Below, one piece after another: positions 7,187 through 15,578 of a stretch of DNA of 64,000 bases. This DNA comes from Actinomadura oligospora ATCC 43269 (GTDB lineage: Bacteria; Actinomycetota; Actinomycetes; Streptosporangiales; Streptosporangiaceae). The translations under genes were made by a program, and so were the position numbers. The notes under the pieces are model-generated. The model was not told where the DNA came from and ran no database searches. It worked only from the letters and a program-made list of their open reading frames with translations. The stretch covers positions 1-64,000 of the forward strand of contig NZ_JADG01000004.1 of the NCBI RefSeq assembly GCF_000518265.1, written 5' to 3'. The stretch's first letter is position 1. The number at the start of each line of letters is the position of its first letter.

Positions 7187-8934
7187 GTACCGTCACCACT
7201 CCGCCGTCGGCGGCCGCGGCACCGCGTACGCGGCGGCTCCCGGCCCGCGACTCCGACCGGTTCGTCTACGTGCTGGCGCTGCCGGTCGTGGCCATCCTGG
7301 TGTTCCTCGTACTCATCCCGATGCTCACCACGGCACGCAGCTCCGCCGGGGGCGCCGGGTTCGCCGACAACTACCGCAGCCTGCTCTCCGGCGCCTCCGG
7401 GCACGCGTTGCTGCTGTCGGTGGGCATCTCACTGGCGTCCGTGCTGTTCTGCGGCGCCCTTGGAACGTTCCTCGCCGTGCTCCTGACCCGCTTCGAGTTC
7501 CCCGGGCGGCGCCTGCTCTCAGTGTTCGCGGTGCTGCCGATGGCGCTGCCCCCGCTGATCGGTGCGGTGGCGTTCGTCCTGCTCTACAGCGAGACCGGGA
7601 TCGTGCCGCGGACACTGCATTCCCTTACGGGGCTGAGTCCCGCCAGCAGCTCGATCGGTGGCGTGTCCGGGGTCATCCTGGTGCACGCGTTCACCATGTA
7701 CCCCTACTTCTACCTGTCCGTTTCGGCCGCTCTGGCCGGTCAGGACGCCTCACTGGAGGAGGCCGCGACCAACCTCGGCGCCGGGCGGCTGCGGGTGTGG
7801 CGAACCGTTCTGCTGCCGATGCTCACCCCGGCACTGGTGTCCGGCGCGCTGCTCACCTTCATGATGTCGATGGCGTCGTTCACCGCGCCGCAGCTGTACA
7901 ACGTGCAGACGCTGACCATGGAGATCGTCTCGGCGCGCACGTCCGGCAACGAGGCTTTGGCCGCGACCCAGGCGACCGCGTTGTCGCTGGTGTCCATCGT
8001 CTTCCTCGTGGCCATGCGCTGGTACCAGGGCCGGCGAGTCCACCGCAGCCTGTCCAAGGGATCCGCCGCGGTCCGGCGGGGCCTGTCCTCCGGGGCGGCC
8101 AGGGTCGCGGCCGGGATCGGCAGCCTGCTGCTCACCATCGTGCTGATGGCGCCCGTCCTGGTGATCGTGCTGGTGTCCTTCTCGGTGGACGGCGCGTGGA
8201 CGACCCAGGTGCTCCCGCCGGAGTACACAGCAGCCAACTACCAGCGGATCTTCACCGACCCGAAGAGCCTGATGCCGGTCTCGGTAAGCGTCCAGACGAG
8301 CCTGATGGCCACCCTGGCGGCGATTCTGGTGGGTGCGGCGGCGGCCTGGGTGGTCGCCCGCTGGAAGCTGGCCGGCCGCTGGACGCTGGACGTGGTCATC
8401 ATGCTGCCCTGGGCGCTGCCCGGCACCGTCATCGGTGTCAACCTGGTCACCACGTTCAACGAACCGAGCGCGGCCAACCTGGGCCTCACGCTGGTCGGCA
8501 CGCTGTGGATCCTGCCGGTGGCGTACTTCGTACGGTTCGTGCCGCTGGTGTTCCGCTCCACCGGCGCCTCGCTCGAGCAGCTCGACCCCACCCTGGAGGA
8601 GGCCGCCCGCAACCTCGGCGCCGGCCCGGTGCGCGTGCTGCGTACGGTGACGTTCCCGCTGGTGCTGCGTGGCGTGATGGCCGGTGCGCTGCTGGCGTTC
8701 GTGGACGGCGTCGGCGAGTACGTCGCCTCGGTGGTGATCTATCCGCCCGGCACGGTCCCGATGTCGGTGGAGATCTACAACCGGATCTACTCCTCGGAAT
8801 TCGGCACCGCGGCCGCCTTCGGCAGCCTGCAGATCGTGCTCATCCTGTTCGTCCTGTTCGCCTCCCGCCGGCTTGAGGACGGCCCGGGCCGCCGACGGCG
8901 GCGGCGACGCGCCCCGGCCGTCAAGCCCTCCTGA
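7183..8934 (+). CDS. ABC transporter permease, two permease domains fused
   Basis: The 583-residue membrane protein carries two homologous halves (about 20-285 and 300-570), each with about six transmembrane segments and its own EAA coupling loop (L-E-E-A-A-T-N-L-G-A-G near 195 and L-E-E-A-A-R-N-L-G-A-G near 470). One chain therefore supplies both permease subunits, as in FbpB/AfuB-type importers. The C-terminus is very basic. I start it at the ATG at 7183, which overlaps the ATPase stop (ATGA); a GTG 15 bases upstream is possible. Confidence 0.92.
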   Translation: MSTVTTPPSAAAAPRTRRLPARDSDRFVYVLALPVVAILVFLVLIPMLTTARSSAGGAGFADNYRSLLSGASGHALLLSVGISLASVLFCGALGTFLAVLLTRFEFPGRRLLSVFAVLPMALPPLIGAVAFVLLYSETGIVPRTLHSLTGLSPASSSIGGVSGVILVHAFTMYPYFYLSVSAALAGQDASLEEAATNLGAGRLRVWRTVLLPMLTPALVSGALLTFMMSMASFTAPQLYNVQTLTMEIVSARTSGNEALAATQATALSLVSIVFLVAMRWYQGRRVHRSLSKGSAAVRRGLSSGAARVAAGIGSLLLTIVLMAPVLVIVLVSFSVDGAWTTQVLPPEYTAANYQRIFTDPKSLMPVSVSVQTSLMATLAAILVGAAAAWVVARWKLAGRWTLDVVIMLPWALPGTVIGVNLVTTFNEPSAANLGLTLVGTLWILPVAYFVRFVPLVFRSTGASLEQLDPTLEEAARNLGAGPVRVLRTVTFPLVLRGVMAGALLAFVDGVGEYVASVVIYPPGTVPMSVEIYNRIYSSEFGTAAAFGSLQIVLILFVLFASRRLEDGPGRRRRRRRAPAVKPS

Positions 8935-8967
8935 CCTGGCCCTGAACTTACGAAGAGAGTGTTTGAG

Positions 8968-10428
8968 ATGCCCCTGTCCGTCTACTGGGACAACCACCTG
9001 CGGGTGGCCTTCGAGGAATCCGCGCCGCAGCTGTACCGGCCGATGCTGCATGCCAGCCTCGCGCACGTGGTCATGCTCGCCGAGCAGGGGCTGCTGCCGG
9101 CCGACCGCGCCGGTCGCCTGCTCGGCGGCCTGCGTACGCTGCTCAGCGCCGAGGACGACGAGCTGGCCTTCGACGGCAGCGTCGAGGACGTCTACTACCT
9201 GACCGAGCAGCGGCTGGCCAAGGCCGCCGGCATCAAGCAGTCCGAGCTGGACGTTCAACTGGCACGGTCGCGCAACGACCTGGACGCCGGTGTGTTCCGC
9301 ATGGTGCTGCGCGACGCGGTGCTGGAGCAGGCGGCGCAGGCCTGCGCCGCCGCCGAGATCGCCGCGGAGCAGGCCGGCCGGTACGCCGACGTGCTGATCA
9401 TCGGCCTCACCCATCGCCGGCCCGCGCAGCCGACCAGCCTCGGCCACGTCCTGGCCGGCTACGGCGAGGCACTGGTCAGCCAGGTCAGGGAGATGCTCTC
9501 GGTCTATGACGAGCTGAACGTCAACCCGCTCGGCTCCTGCGCGTTCGCCGGCACCGATCTTCCCATCTCCGTCGACCGGCTGACCACCCTGCTCGGCTTC
9601 CGCACGAGCTTCACCTCCAGCTACGAGGCGGTGGCCGGAGCCGAGCACCTGGTCCGCGCGGCCACGGTGCAGGCCCGCGTCCTGGCCACCGGTGCCCGGA
9701 TGGCCCGGACCATGCTGGACTGGATGACCTGGCAGTGGATCGTCACCCCTGAGGCGTACTGCCAGGGGTCCAGCATCATGCCGCAGAAGAAGAACCCGGT
9801 GGTGCTGGAGCACATGTGCTCGATGGCCGGTGCCGCCGCGGCCGACCTCGCCGCCACCCTGAACAACGTCGGCGCCGCCTGGTACGAGGACTCCAACAAC
9901 GCCACCACCGACGTGCAGAAGCACCTGTGGCGGGCCAACGACCGGGCGCTGCGCTTCCTCACCCTGATGCGCGGCCTGCTCAGCGAGATCACGCCGCTGA
10001 CGCCGCCGGCGCCAGAGGACGTGGTGACCACCGGCGCGACCACGACCGCCATCGCGGAGGCCCTCGCCAGCGCCGGCATCCCGTGGCGCGGCGCGCACTC
10101 CGTGGTCGGCGCGCTGGTCCGCAAGGCGCCGCCCGCGCAGTGGACGGAAGACCTGGTCGCCAAGGCGATCGAGGAAGCCGGATTGGGCGATGCCGACGGC
10201 ACGGCGGTACGAGCCGCGCTGGACGCGGGGCTGCGGCCGGAACGCGTCCTGGACCGGCCCCAGGTCGGTGGCCCGGGCCGCGACGCGGTGCGACGTACGG
10301 CTGCCGGAGTGGCCGAGGCGGCGCGGTCGCTGTCCGACGAGTTCGCCGAGCGGCGCCTCGCGCTGCGGCAGGCCGAGGACGCGCTGCGTGCCGCGGTGGA
10401 CGGCCGCCTGGCCGGAACCGACCAGTGA
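8968..10428 (+). CDS. Argininosuccinate-lyase-like enzyme of the aspartase/fumarase superfamily
   Basis: The 486-residue protein keeps the superfamily landmarks: A-H-V-V-M-L near 32, S-R-N-D at 101-104, T-H at 148-149 with R-P-A-Q-P behind it, and the mobile catalytic-loop signature G-S-S-I-M-P-Q-K-K-N-P at 267-277. These enzymes cleave a C-N bond beta to a carboxylate, usually releasing fumarate. It differs from true ArgH: E-D-V-Y-Y replaces E-D-I-H-M, the Asp after K-K-N-P is Val, and no arginine genes are nearby. I infer a different N-succinyl-type substrate brought in by the adjacent transporter. The ATG at 8968 has AAGAGAG eight bases upstream and is preferred over the GTG at 8959. Confidence 0.82.
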   Translation: MPLSVYWDNHLRVAFEESAPQLYRPMLHASLAHVVMLAEQGLLPADRAGRLLGGLRTLLSAEDDELAFDGSVEDVYYLTEQRLAKAAGIKQSELDVQLARSRNDLDAGVFRMVLRDAVLEQAAQACAAAEIAAEQAGRYADVLIIGLTHRRPAQPTSLGHVLAGYGEALVSQVREMLSVYDELNVNPLGSCAFAGTDLPISVDRLTTLLGFRTSFTSSYEAVAGAEHLVRAATVQARVLATGARMARTMLDWMTWQWIVTPEAYCQGSSIMPQKKNPVVLEHMCSMAGAAAADLAATLNNVGAAWYEDSNNATTDVQKHLWRANDRALRFLTLMRGLLSEITPLTPPAPEDVVTTGATTTAIAEALASAGIPWRGAHSVVGALVRKAPPAQWTEDLVAKAIEEAGLGDADGTAVRAALDAGLRPERVLDRPQVGGPGRDAVRRTAAGVAEAARSLSDEFAERRLALRQAEDALRAAVDGRLAGTDQ

Positions 10429-11387
10429 GCGCCTCTGTGGACAAGGCGCCCGCGGGCTCCCGGATCACAGTCGTCGGCAACGTCAACCTGGACGTGCTGA
10501 TGTCCGGAGTGGCCGACCTGCCCGAGCCCGGCACTGAACGGATCGTGCCGCCCATCGCCCTGCGTACGGGAGGCTCGGCGGCCAACACCGCCATCACCCT
10601 GGCCAGGCTCGGCCGGTCCACCGTGCTGGCCGGTCTGCTCGGCGACGATGACACCGCGCACCTGCTGCGGCGGCAGCTCGACATCCCCGGCCTGCACACT
10701 CGCCTGGCCCGGATGCCGGGAAAGCACACCGGGGTGACGGTCGCCGTGGAATCGCCTGGGCGGGACCGCGCGTTCCTGTCCTCGCTCGGCGCCATGGCAG
10801 ACCTCGACGCCGACGCGGTCCCGGAGGATGTGCTGCCCGCGGCGTTCGTGCTGCTGTCCGGGTACTTCCTGCTGCCCGGCATCCAGGGCGCGCCGGCCCG
10901 TACGCTGCTCGACCGGGCCAGGGCCGCGGGGGCTCGCACCGCGCTGGACACCGGATGGGATCCGGGTGGGTGGCCGCCGGAGACCCGCGCCGACGTGCTG
11001 GCCCTGCTCCGGCACGTGGACGTGTTCCTGCCCAATGACGACGAAATCCGGACACTGACCGGGCACTCGTCGGTCGAGGCGGCGGCGCGGGAGGTCGCGG
11101 ACACCACGGGAGCCATCGTCGTCGTCAAGTGCGGTGCTCGCGGTGCGCTGCTCGCCAGGCCGGGGCAGCCGGTGACCGCTCACGCAGCGGTGAACGTACA
11201 GGTGCGCGACTCGACCGGGGCAGGCGACGCGTTCAACGCGGGGCTGCTGCACCGGCTCGCCGGCGGCGCCGAGCCGGAAGCGGCGGTGGAGTACGCGAGC
11301 AGCGTCGCCGCCACCGTGATCAGCAAGCCCTCGCACGACCGTACGTTCACTCCGGACGAGGTGCTCCAGGGGGCGACGGCATCGTGA
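10425..11387 (+). CDS. PfkB-family carbohydrate kinase
   Basis: The 320-residue protein has both PfkB signatures: an N-terminal G-N-V-N-L-D-V-L with G-G-S-A-A-N-T-A, and the C-terminal D-S-T-G-A-G-D-A-F block near residue 265, whose second Asp is the catalytic base and whose Gly-rich turn forms the anion hole. Family members phosphorylate ribose, fructose, ketodeoxygluconate, nucleosides and similar hydroxyl compounds with ATP. The exact substrate is not evident. The GTG start overlaps the lyase stop by four bases, so the two are translationally coupled and probably act in one pathway in the cytoplasm. Confidence 0.88.
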   Translation: MSASVDKAPAGSRITVVGNVNLDVLMSGVADLPEPGTERIVPPIALRTGGSAANTAITLARLGRSTVLAGLLGDDDTAHLLRRQLDIPGLHTRLARMPGKHTGVTVAVESPGRDRAFLSSLGAMADLDADAVPEDVLPAAFVLLSGYFLLPGIQGAPARTLLDRARAAGARTALDTGWDPGGWPPETRADVLALLRHVDVFLPNDDEIRTLTGHSSVEAAAREVADTTGAIVVVKCGARGALLARPGQPVTAHAAVNVQVRDSTGAGDAFNAGLLHRLAGGAEPEAAVEYASSVAATVISKPSHDRTFTPDEVLQGATAS

Positions 11388-12367
11388 CCATGGCCGTGCA
11401 GGGCATCCCGATCATCGACTTCCACCTGCACTTCCAGATTGAGAATGACGCGGCCACCCGGGATCTGGCCGGCGGCCAGTTCCACTGTGCCGACCACGAC
11501 GAGCTGGCGGAGCGCAGGAGACGCGAACAGGTGGCCGAGCAGTCCCGGCGCTGGCGGCGGGCCTGGGACTTCCCGGACCCGAAGCCGGACGCCGAGCGTG
11601 GCTGGGAGTCGGAGGCCGATCTCTGGCTGGCCGAGCTGGACCGCTACCAGATCGCGCACGCGGCCTTCGTCACCGGCTGCGGCGACGAGCGGGTCGGGCA
11701 GCTGGTGGCCAGGGCGCCCGAGCGGTTCTCCGGGATGGCCAATCTGACCGACCTGACCGCCCCCGACGCGGCGGAGCGGCTCGAGCACGCGGTCACCGTG
11801 CTCGGGCTGCGTGGCCTGAAACTGTTCGCCCCGCTGCTGCCGCACCGGATCGACGACCCGGCCGCAGACCCGGTGTGGCGGGTCGCCGCCCGCCACGACA
11901 TCCCCGTGCTGATCCACTTCGGACACTGCGGGTCCAGCGGCGGGATCGCGCACAACGCGCACATCGAGCCGGCGTGGCTGGAGCCGGTCGCCAAGCGGCA
12001 TCCGGGCGTCACGTTCGTGGTGCCGCACTTCGGCGTGCAGCACGTGCAGCAGATGCTGTTCCTCTGCTGGGCCTGCCCGAACGTGTGCGTGGACACGTCC
12101 GGATCCAACCAGTGGGTGCGCTGGATGCCCTACCGGCTCACCCTGGAGGACCTGTTCCGCCGCTGCTACGAGACGATCGGTCCCGACCGGATCATCTTCG
12201 GCAGCGACTCTTCGTGGTTTCCCCGCGGCTACTGCTACCGCTACCTCGCCGATCAGATGCGGATCTGCCACGAGATGAACATGCCAGAGCCCGACCTTCA
12301 CCGGATCTTCGGCGGCAACGCGGCCCGTCTGCTCGGTATCTCATCGGCCCTCGAAGGATCGACCTGA
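11384..12367 (+). CDS. Metal-dependent amidohydrolase (Amidohydro_2 / TIM-barrel)
   Basis: The 327-residue protein fits the amidohydrolase-2 fold. Metal ligands are visible as D-F-H-L-H-F near residue 12, L-I-H-F-G-H near 178, V-P-H-F-G near 208 and the catalytic Asp in F-G-S-D-S near 270. The end reads I-F-G-G-N-A-A-R-L-L-G-I, typical for the family. Members hydrolyse lactones or amides, or decarboxylate aromatic acids. The GTG at 11384 overlaps the kinase stop; an ATG six bases later is an alternative. It is the last gene of the unit, with a terminator-like hairpin about 100 bases downstream. Confidence 0.87.
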   Translation: MTMAVQGIPIIDFHLHFQIENDAATRDLAGGQFHCADHDELAERRRREQVAEQSRRWRRAWDFPDPKPDAERGWESEADLWLAELDRYQIAHAAFVTGCGDERVGQLVARAPERFSGMANLTDLTAPDAAERLEHAVTVLGLRGLKLFAPLLPHRIDDPAADPVWRVAARHDIPVLIHFGHCGSSGGIAHNAHIEPAWLEPVAKRHPGVTFVVPHFGVQHVQQMLFLCWACPNVCVDTSGSNQWVRWMPYRLTLEDLFRRCYETIGPDRIIFGSDSSWFPRGYCYRYLADQMRICHEMNMPEPDLHRIFGGNAARLLGISSALEGST

Positions 12368-12465
12368 GAGAGCCCGAGCCCGGACCAGCGACATGCCGGC
12401 CTGTCGGTGCCGAAAATTGTGTCACCCTATGCGACCTGCGCGTATTCGTGGATCAGTCCGCCAAG

Positions 12466-12497
12466 CCGATCACGTCATCTGATCTTGATCGGGTTTT
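12466..12497 (+). terminator. Probable intrinsic terminator of the ROK-transporter-lyase unit
   Basis: CCGATCA at 12466-12472 pairs with TGATCGG at 12486-12492 across a 13-base loop and is followed by G-TTTT. Placed 99 bases after the amidohydrolase stop, it is the first terminator-like structure behind the seven-gene unit. Confidence 0.5.
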
Positions 12498-12542
12498 CTG
12501 GTGCCTCCGCCGTTGGTTTCTACCCATTGCGCCTCGGTTCGA

Positions 12543-12576
12543 GTCTGTCTCTCCGACATATGCCGGAGAGACAGAC
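12543..12576. repeat. 13-bp perfect inverted repeat
   Basis: GTCTGTCTCTCCG at 12543-12555 is perfectly complementary to 12564-12576 across the 8-base loop ACATATGC. There is no T-run on either side. It could be a second terminator or the end of a lost mobile element. Confidence 0.6.
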
Positions 12577-12760
12577 CCTCCGGGGGATACGGTCACCGAC
12601 CGAACCTGCATGACTACAGCCCGGACGATCGTGGTTGCTCGGTGGCTGCTCGGGGGTTTCGGTACCTGGCGTCAGCCAGGAGTAGCGGCCGACACGCAGA
12701 GCGGACGCGGACGGACACACCGGAACGATTCGGCTTGAAAACACCCGTTGTGGGAGTATC

Positions 12761-12806
12761 TGGGCGCTCTTGATCCGTAGATTGTGGGTTCGAGTCCCCA
12801 CCTGAC
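12761..12806 (+). other. Scar resembling the 3' half of a tRNA (possible attachment-site remnant)
   Basis: The segment ends in a T-arm-like stretch, GTGGG TTCGAGT followed by CCCCAC (12784-12801), preceded by an anticodon-arm-like CTCTTGATCCGTAG. No 5' half of a tRNA is present upstream, and the T-loop is one base too long for a good fold. Half-tRNA sequences commonly mark recombination sites of integrated elements. I infer this could be the right border of the accessory region to its left; no integrase gene was found. Confidence 0.45.
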
Positions 12807-12839
12807 CTGGGCGAACGCGAAATTGCCGCGTTCGCCCAG
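12807..12839. terminator. 13-bp hairpin, probable terminator
   Basis: CTGGGCGAACGCG at 12807-12819 pairs perfectly with 12827-12839 across a 7-base loop. It directly follows the tRNA-like scar, where a tRNA terminator would be expected, and lies downstream of the converging DUF347 gene. There is no strong T-run. Confidence 0.5.
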
Positions 12840-12987
12840 CGTCGTTTCACCCCACTTTTCCTCTGTGGCTGCTCGGTGGTTGTCCGGTGGCCCGCATCGG
12901 GCCTGGTCGCTACCGCGTGCGATGCCGGCCACTGTGTTGCGGGTCAGTCTGTGTTCCCGGTAGGGATTCCGATGCTGAGCCGGTGTG

Positions 12988-14298
12988 TCAACGCAGATCG
13001 GTGAGGAGGGTGGCGAGTTCGGCTTCCTGCTTCGCCGGTGCCATCGGCGGGTTGGAGTGGTCGATGCCGAAGGTCTTCAGGACCTGGTCCATCTGCGCGT
13101 CGATGAACGTCCAGCCGGTGCCGTCCAGGGGCCGCAGGGAGGCTTCGTCGGCGTCCCAGAGATCACGCAGTGATTTCGCGGCCGTGTGCGCCCCCGCCGT
13201 GTTGCCCGCCCGCACGTCCTTGAGCGCGGTCGACGCGCGTGCCTTCAGCGCGTGGATCTTGGCTGGAGGGAACTTCTTCACGGCCTGGCCAGGGGGGAGC
13301 TGGACGGTCGGGGCCGCGTCGCCCTCCGGCGCCGGGGTGGCATGCGGCTGTCCGTGCGCCCAGATCAGCAGGACCGCGGTGGCGACGGCGAGAACACCGA
13401 AGCCCGCCAGCGCGACGCGCTCCCTGCGCGGATCGCCGGGGGTGTGGAGACCATGCGCGGCCTCGTGATCCGGGGTGATGCGGCTCTCGGTGACGTCGGA
13501 GCGGGTGGCGGTGAGGTAGAGGACGGTCGCCAGGATCAGTCCGAGGAAGATCACGCTGGTGGTGAGGGTGCCCAGGGCCAGGCCCGTCGGGTCGCCCGGG
13601 GACTCGGCGACCTTCGGGGAGGCGAGCCAGTCGCCGATGTTGGCGCCCAGCGGGCGGGTCAGGATGTAGGCGAGCCAGAAGGACAGCACCGGGTTCGCGC
13701 CGAACTTCCACAACAGCGTGATCGAGGCGATGAGGCCGAGCGGGAGCAGGACCGAGACGCCGGGGCTCCAGCCGGTGAGGTCGAGGGTCCAGTCGCCGGT
13801 GGCGGTGCCGAGCGCGAAGGTGACCAGAACGGTGAGCCAGTAGAACGACTCACGGGGCAGGGTCGTGATCGTGTGGATCGACAGGGTGCGCTCGCGCAGC
13901 CACCACGCGCCGAAGACCGCGGCGAGCAGGGCCGAGAACGCCGCGGAGCTGATCCACAGCGGCACGTTGAGCTGGTCGGTCAGGATGTCGGTGTAGAGCG
14001 TGCCGGTGACGCTGACGACGACCACGGTGAGCCAGTACGCGAACGGGACGTATCGCTTCAGCCGCAGCTGGACGGTCAGCACCACGACGAAGACGGCCGT
14101 GAAGATCAAGGCCGTGTTCACCAGGCCGACGCCCAGCCGCGTGTTGATCCAGTCGGCGAAGCTCTCACCGACGGTCGTGCAGAGGATCTTGATCACCCAG
14201 AACCAGACGGTGACCTCGGGAACCTTGTTGAGCAAGGGTCGCGTGCGCCGGGTGCGCACGGCGGTTGTCGTTGTCATGCGGAGAGGCTGGACCGCCAT
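12988..14298 (-). CDS. DUF347 multi-pass membrane protein (COG4705-like)
   Basis: The 436-residue protein has repeated DUF347 motifs (K-V-P-E-V-T-V-W-F-W and three more W/Y-rich hydrophobic repeats up to about residue 260), giving eight or more membrane segments. A further membrane segment follows near 300 and then a roughly 120-residue soluble C-terminal part. DUF347 proteins are uncharacterised membrane-anchored proteins, sometimes linked to metal or stress responses; nothing here settles a function. It sits 17 bases behind the histidine kinase gene, so it is the third gene of a response regulator - kinase - DUF347 operon and may be the output or sensing partner. An internal ATG at residue 8 could be the real start. 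Confidence 0.85.
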   Translation of the reverse strand: MAVQPLRMTTTTAVRTRRTRPLLNKVPEVTVWFWVIKILCTTVGESFADWINTRLGVGLVNTALIFTAVFVVVLTVQLRLKRYVPFAYWLTVVVVSVTGTLYTDILTDQLNVPLWISSAAFSALLAAVFGAWWLRERTLSIHTITTLPRESFYWLTVLVTFALGTATGDWTLDLTGWSPGVSVLLPLGLIASITLLWKFGANPVLSFWLAYILTRPLGANIGDWLASPKVAESPGDPTGLALGTLTTSVIFLGLILATVLYLTATRSDVTESRITPDHEAAHGLHTPGDPRRERVALAGFGVLAVATAVLLIWAHGQPHATPAPEGDAAPTVQLPPGQAVKKFPPAKIHALKARASTALKDVRAGNTAGAHTAAKSLRDLWDADEASLRPLDGTGWTFIDAQMDQVLKTFGIDHSNPPMAPAKQEAELATLLTDLR

Positions 14299-14315
14299 AC
14301 CTGCCTATAACCTGA

Positions 14316-15578
14316 CTACAGGGTCGGCTGTGGCAGGGGGAAGGTCACCTCGACGCGGCCGTGACCATCGGCGATCGCGTGGACCTCCGCTCCGGCGGAG
14401 GCGGCGAGACGCCTGGCCACGGCCAGTCCGAGCCCATGCCCGTCGCCGCCGGTGACGCCGGCCTCGAAGACGCGGTCGAGCTCGGCCGGGTCGAATCCCG
14501 GGCCGTCGTCGAGGACCTCGATCACGACGCACCGGGGCTGGACACGCGCCGTGACTCGGGCGTGGGAGGCCGCGTGCCGCAGGCTGTTGTCCAGCAGGGG
14601 CGACAGTACGGCCACGACGAGTTCGCCCGTCACGGCGACGTCGATGCCGTCCGGAACGGACAGGTCGATGGAGCGTCCGGCGATCGCCAGCCGTGCCGCC
14701 GCCCTGAGGTCGCAGCGGGTACCGCCGCCGGTCCGCGGCCGAGCGGCGCTCAGGATCGTGGTGACCGCCGCGCCCAGACGGTCGACTTCCCGCAGAACCG
14801 ATTCGGGTGCCAGTTCACGGCCGGACAACTGCGCCAGCTGAGCCTCTCCCCGCAGGACGGTCATGGGCGTCCGCAGCTCGTGGGCTATCTCGTCGGTGAG
14901 CCGGCGCTCGTCGGCGAGCGCGGCCTCGACACGTTCCAGGAGGCGGTCGAGTGTGCGTCCGAGCTCCCCGAACTCATCGCGAGGCTCGCCGAGGTCGAAC
15001 CGGCGGCCAGGTTCGTGATCGCCCCAGTCGTCGGCGAGCGCGGCCATGTCGTGGACCACCCGCAGCGCCCGGCGCACCGCAAGGTAGGCGACAGCGCCCG
15101 CGAGCAGGATCGACAGGCCGCCCAAGATGAGCGACATCGCCAGGCCACGCCGCACCGACGCCTGGTAGGGCCTCAGATCCACGCTCGCGACCACCATCAC
15201 ATGGCGGCCTTGGATCGGGACCGGCAGGGAATACAGCAGGTGGTCACCGACCGTGACGGTCTGGGACCGCGGAGAACCGGCCAGCGCCTCGACGCGGTCA
15301 AGGCCACCGTCAGGCACGATCCCGTCGATGAGACGCTCGTCGGCGTACACCCACGAGACCGTGTCCAGGGCCTCGTTGCCGTTCTCGGTCATCACGACGC
15401 GGCCGCCGCGCACCGTGACGTTCGCCGCGACCGCATCCGCGCGTGTATGCGCCAGATCCAGCGAGTCGGCGTCGGTCACCCGATTCAGCAACACGTGCGA
15501 GACCACCACGAGCACCGCGACCACCACTGTCGAGATCACCACCGTGAGCGTGACGACCCTCCCACGAAATCCCGTCAC
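14316..15578 (-). CDS. Two-component sensor histidine kinase (HAMP, HisKA, HATPase)
   Basis: The 420-residue kinase has an N-terminal membrane segment (about 9-32), an extracellular sensor domain of about 110 residues, a second membrane segment followed by HAMP, the phosphoacceptor box E-I-A-H-E-L-R-T-P, and an ATPase domain with L-L-D-N-S-L-R-H-A, D-D-G-P-G-F and G-L-G-L-A-V. I start it at the GTG that overlaps the response-regulator stop (GTGA), although the open frame reaches further upstream. It should sit in the cell membrane and phosphorylate the adjacent OmpR-type regulator in response to an unknown external signal. Confidence 0.9.
   Translation of the reverse strand: MTGFRGRVVTLTVVISTVVVAVLVVVSHVLLNRVTDADSLDLAHTRADAVAANVTVRGGRVVMTENGNEALDTVSWVYADERLIDGIVPDGGLDRVEALAGSPRSQTVTVGDHLLYSLPVPIQGRHVMVVASVDLRPYQASVRRGLAMSLILGGLSILLAGAVAYLAVRRALRVVHDMAALADDWGDHEPGRRFDLGEPRDEFGELGRTLDRLLERVEAALADERRLTDEIAHELRTPMTVLRGEAQLAQLSGRELAPESVLREVDRLGAAVTTILSAARPRTGGGTRCDLRAAARLAIAGRSIDLSVPDGIDVAVTGELVVAVLSPLLDNSLRHAASHARVTARVQPRCVVIEVLDDGPGFDPAELDRVFEAGVTGGDGHGLGLAVARRLAASAGAEVHAIADGHGRVEVTFPLPQPTL

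Noticed and set aside
8968..10428. Calling this gene argH
   Set aside because: Substrate-site residues differ and the neighbours are a transporter, a sugar kinase and an amidohydrolase, not arginine genes.
12761..12806. A complete tRNA gene
   Set aside because: Only T-arm and anticodon-like parts are seen; there is no 5' acceptor or D-arm and the T-loop is irregular.
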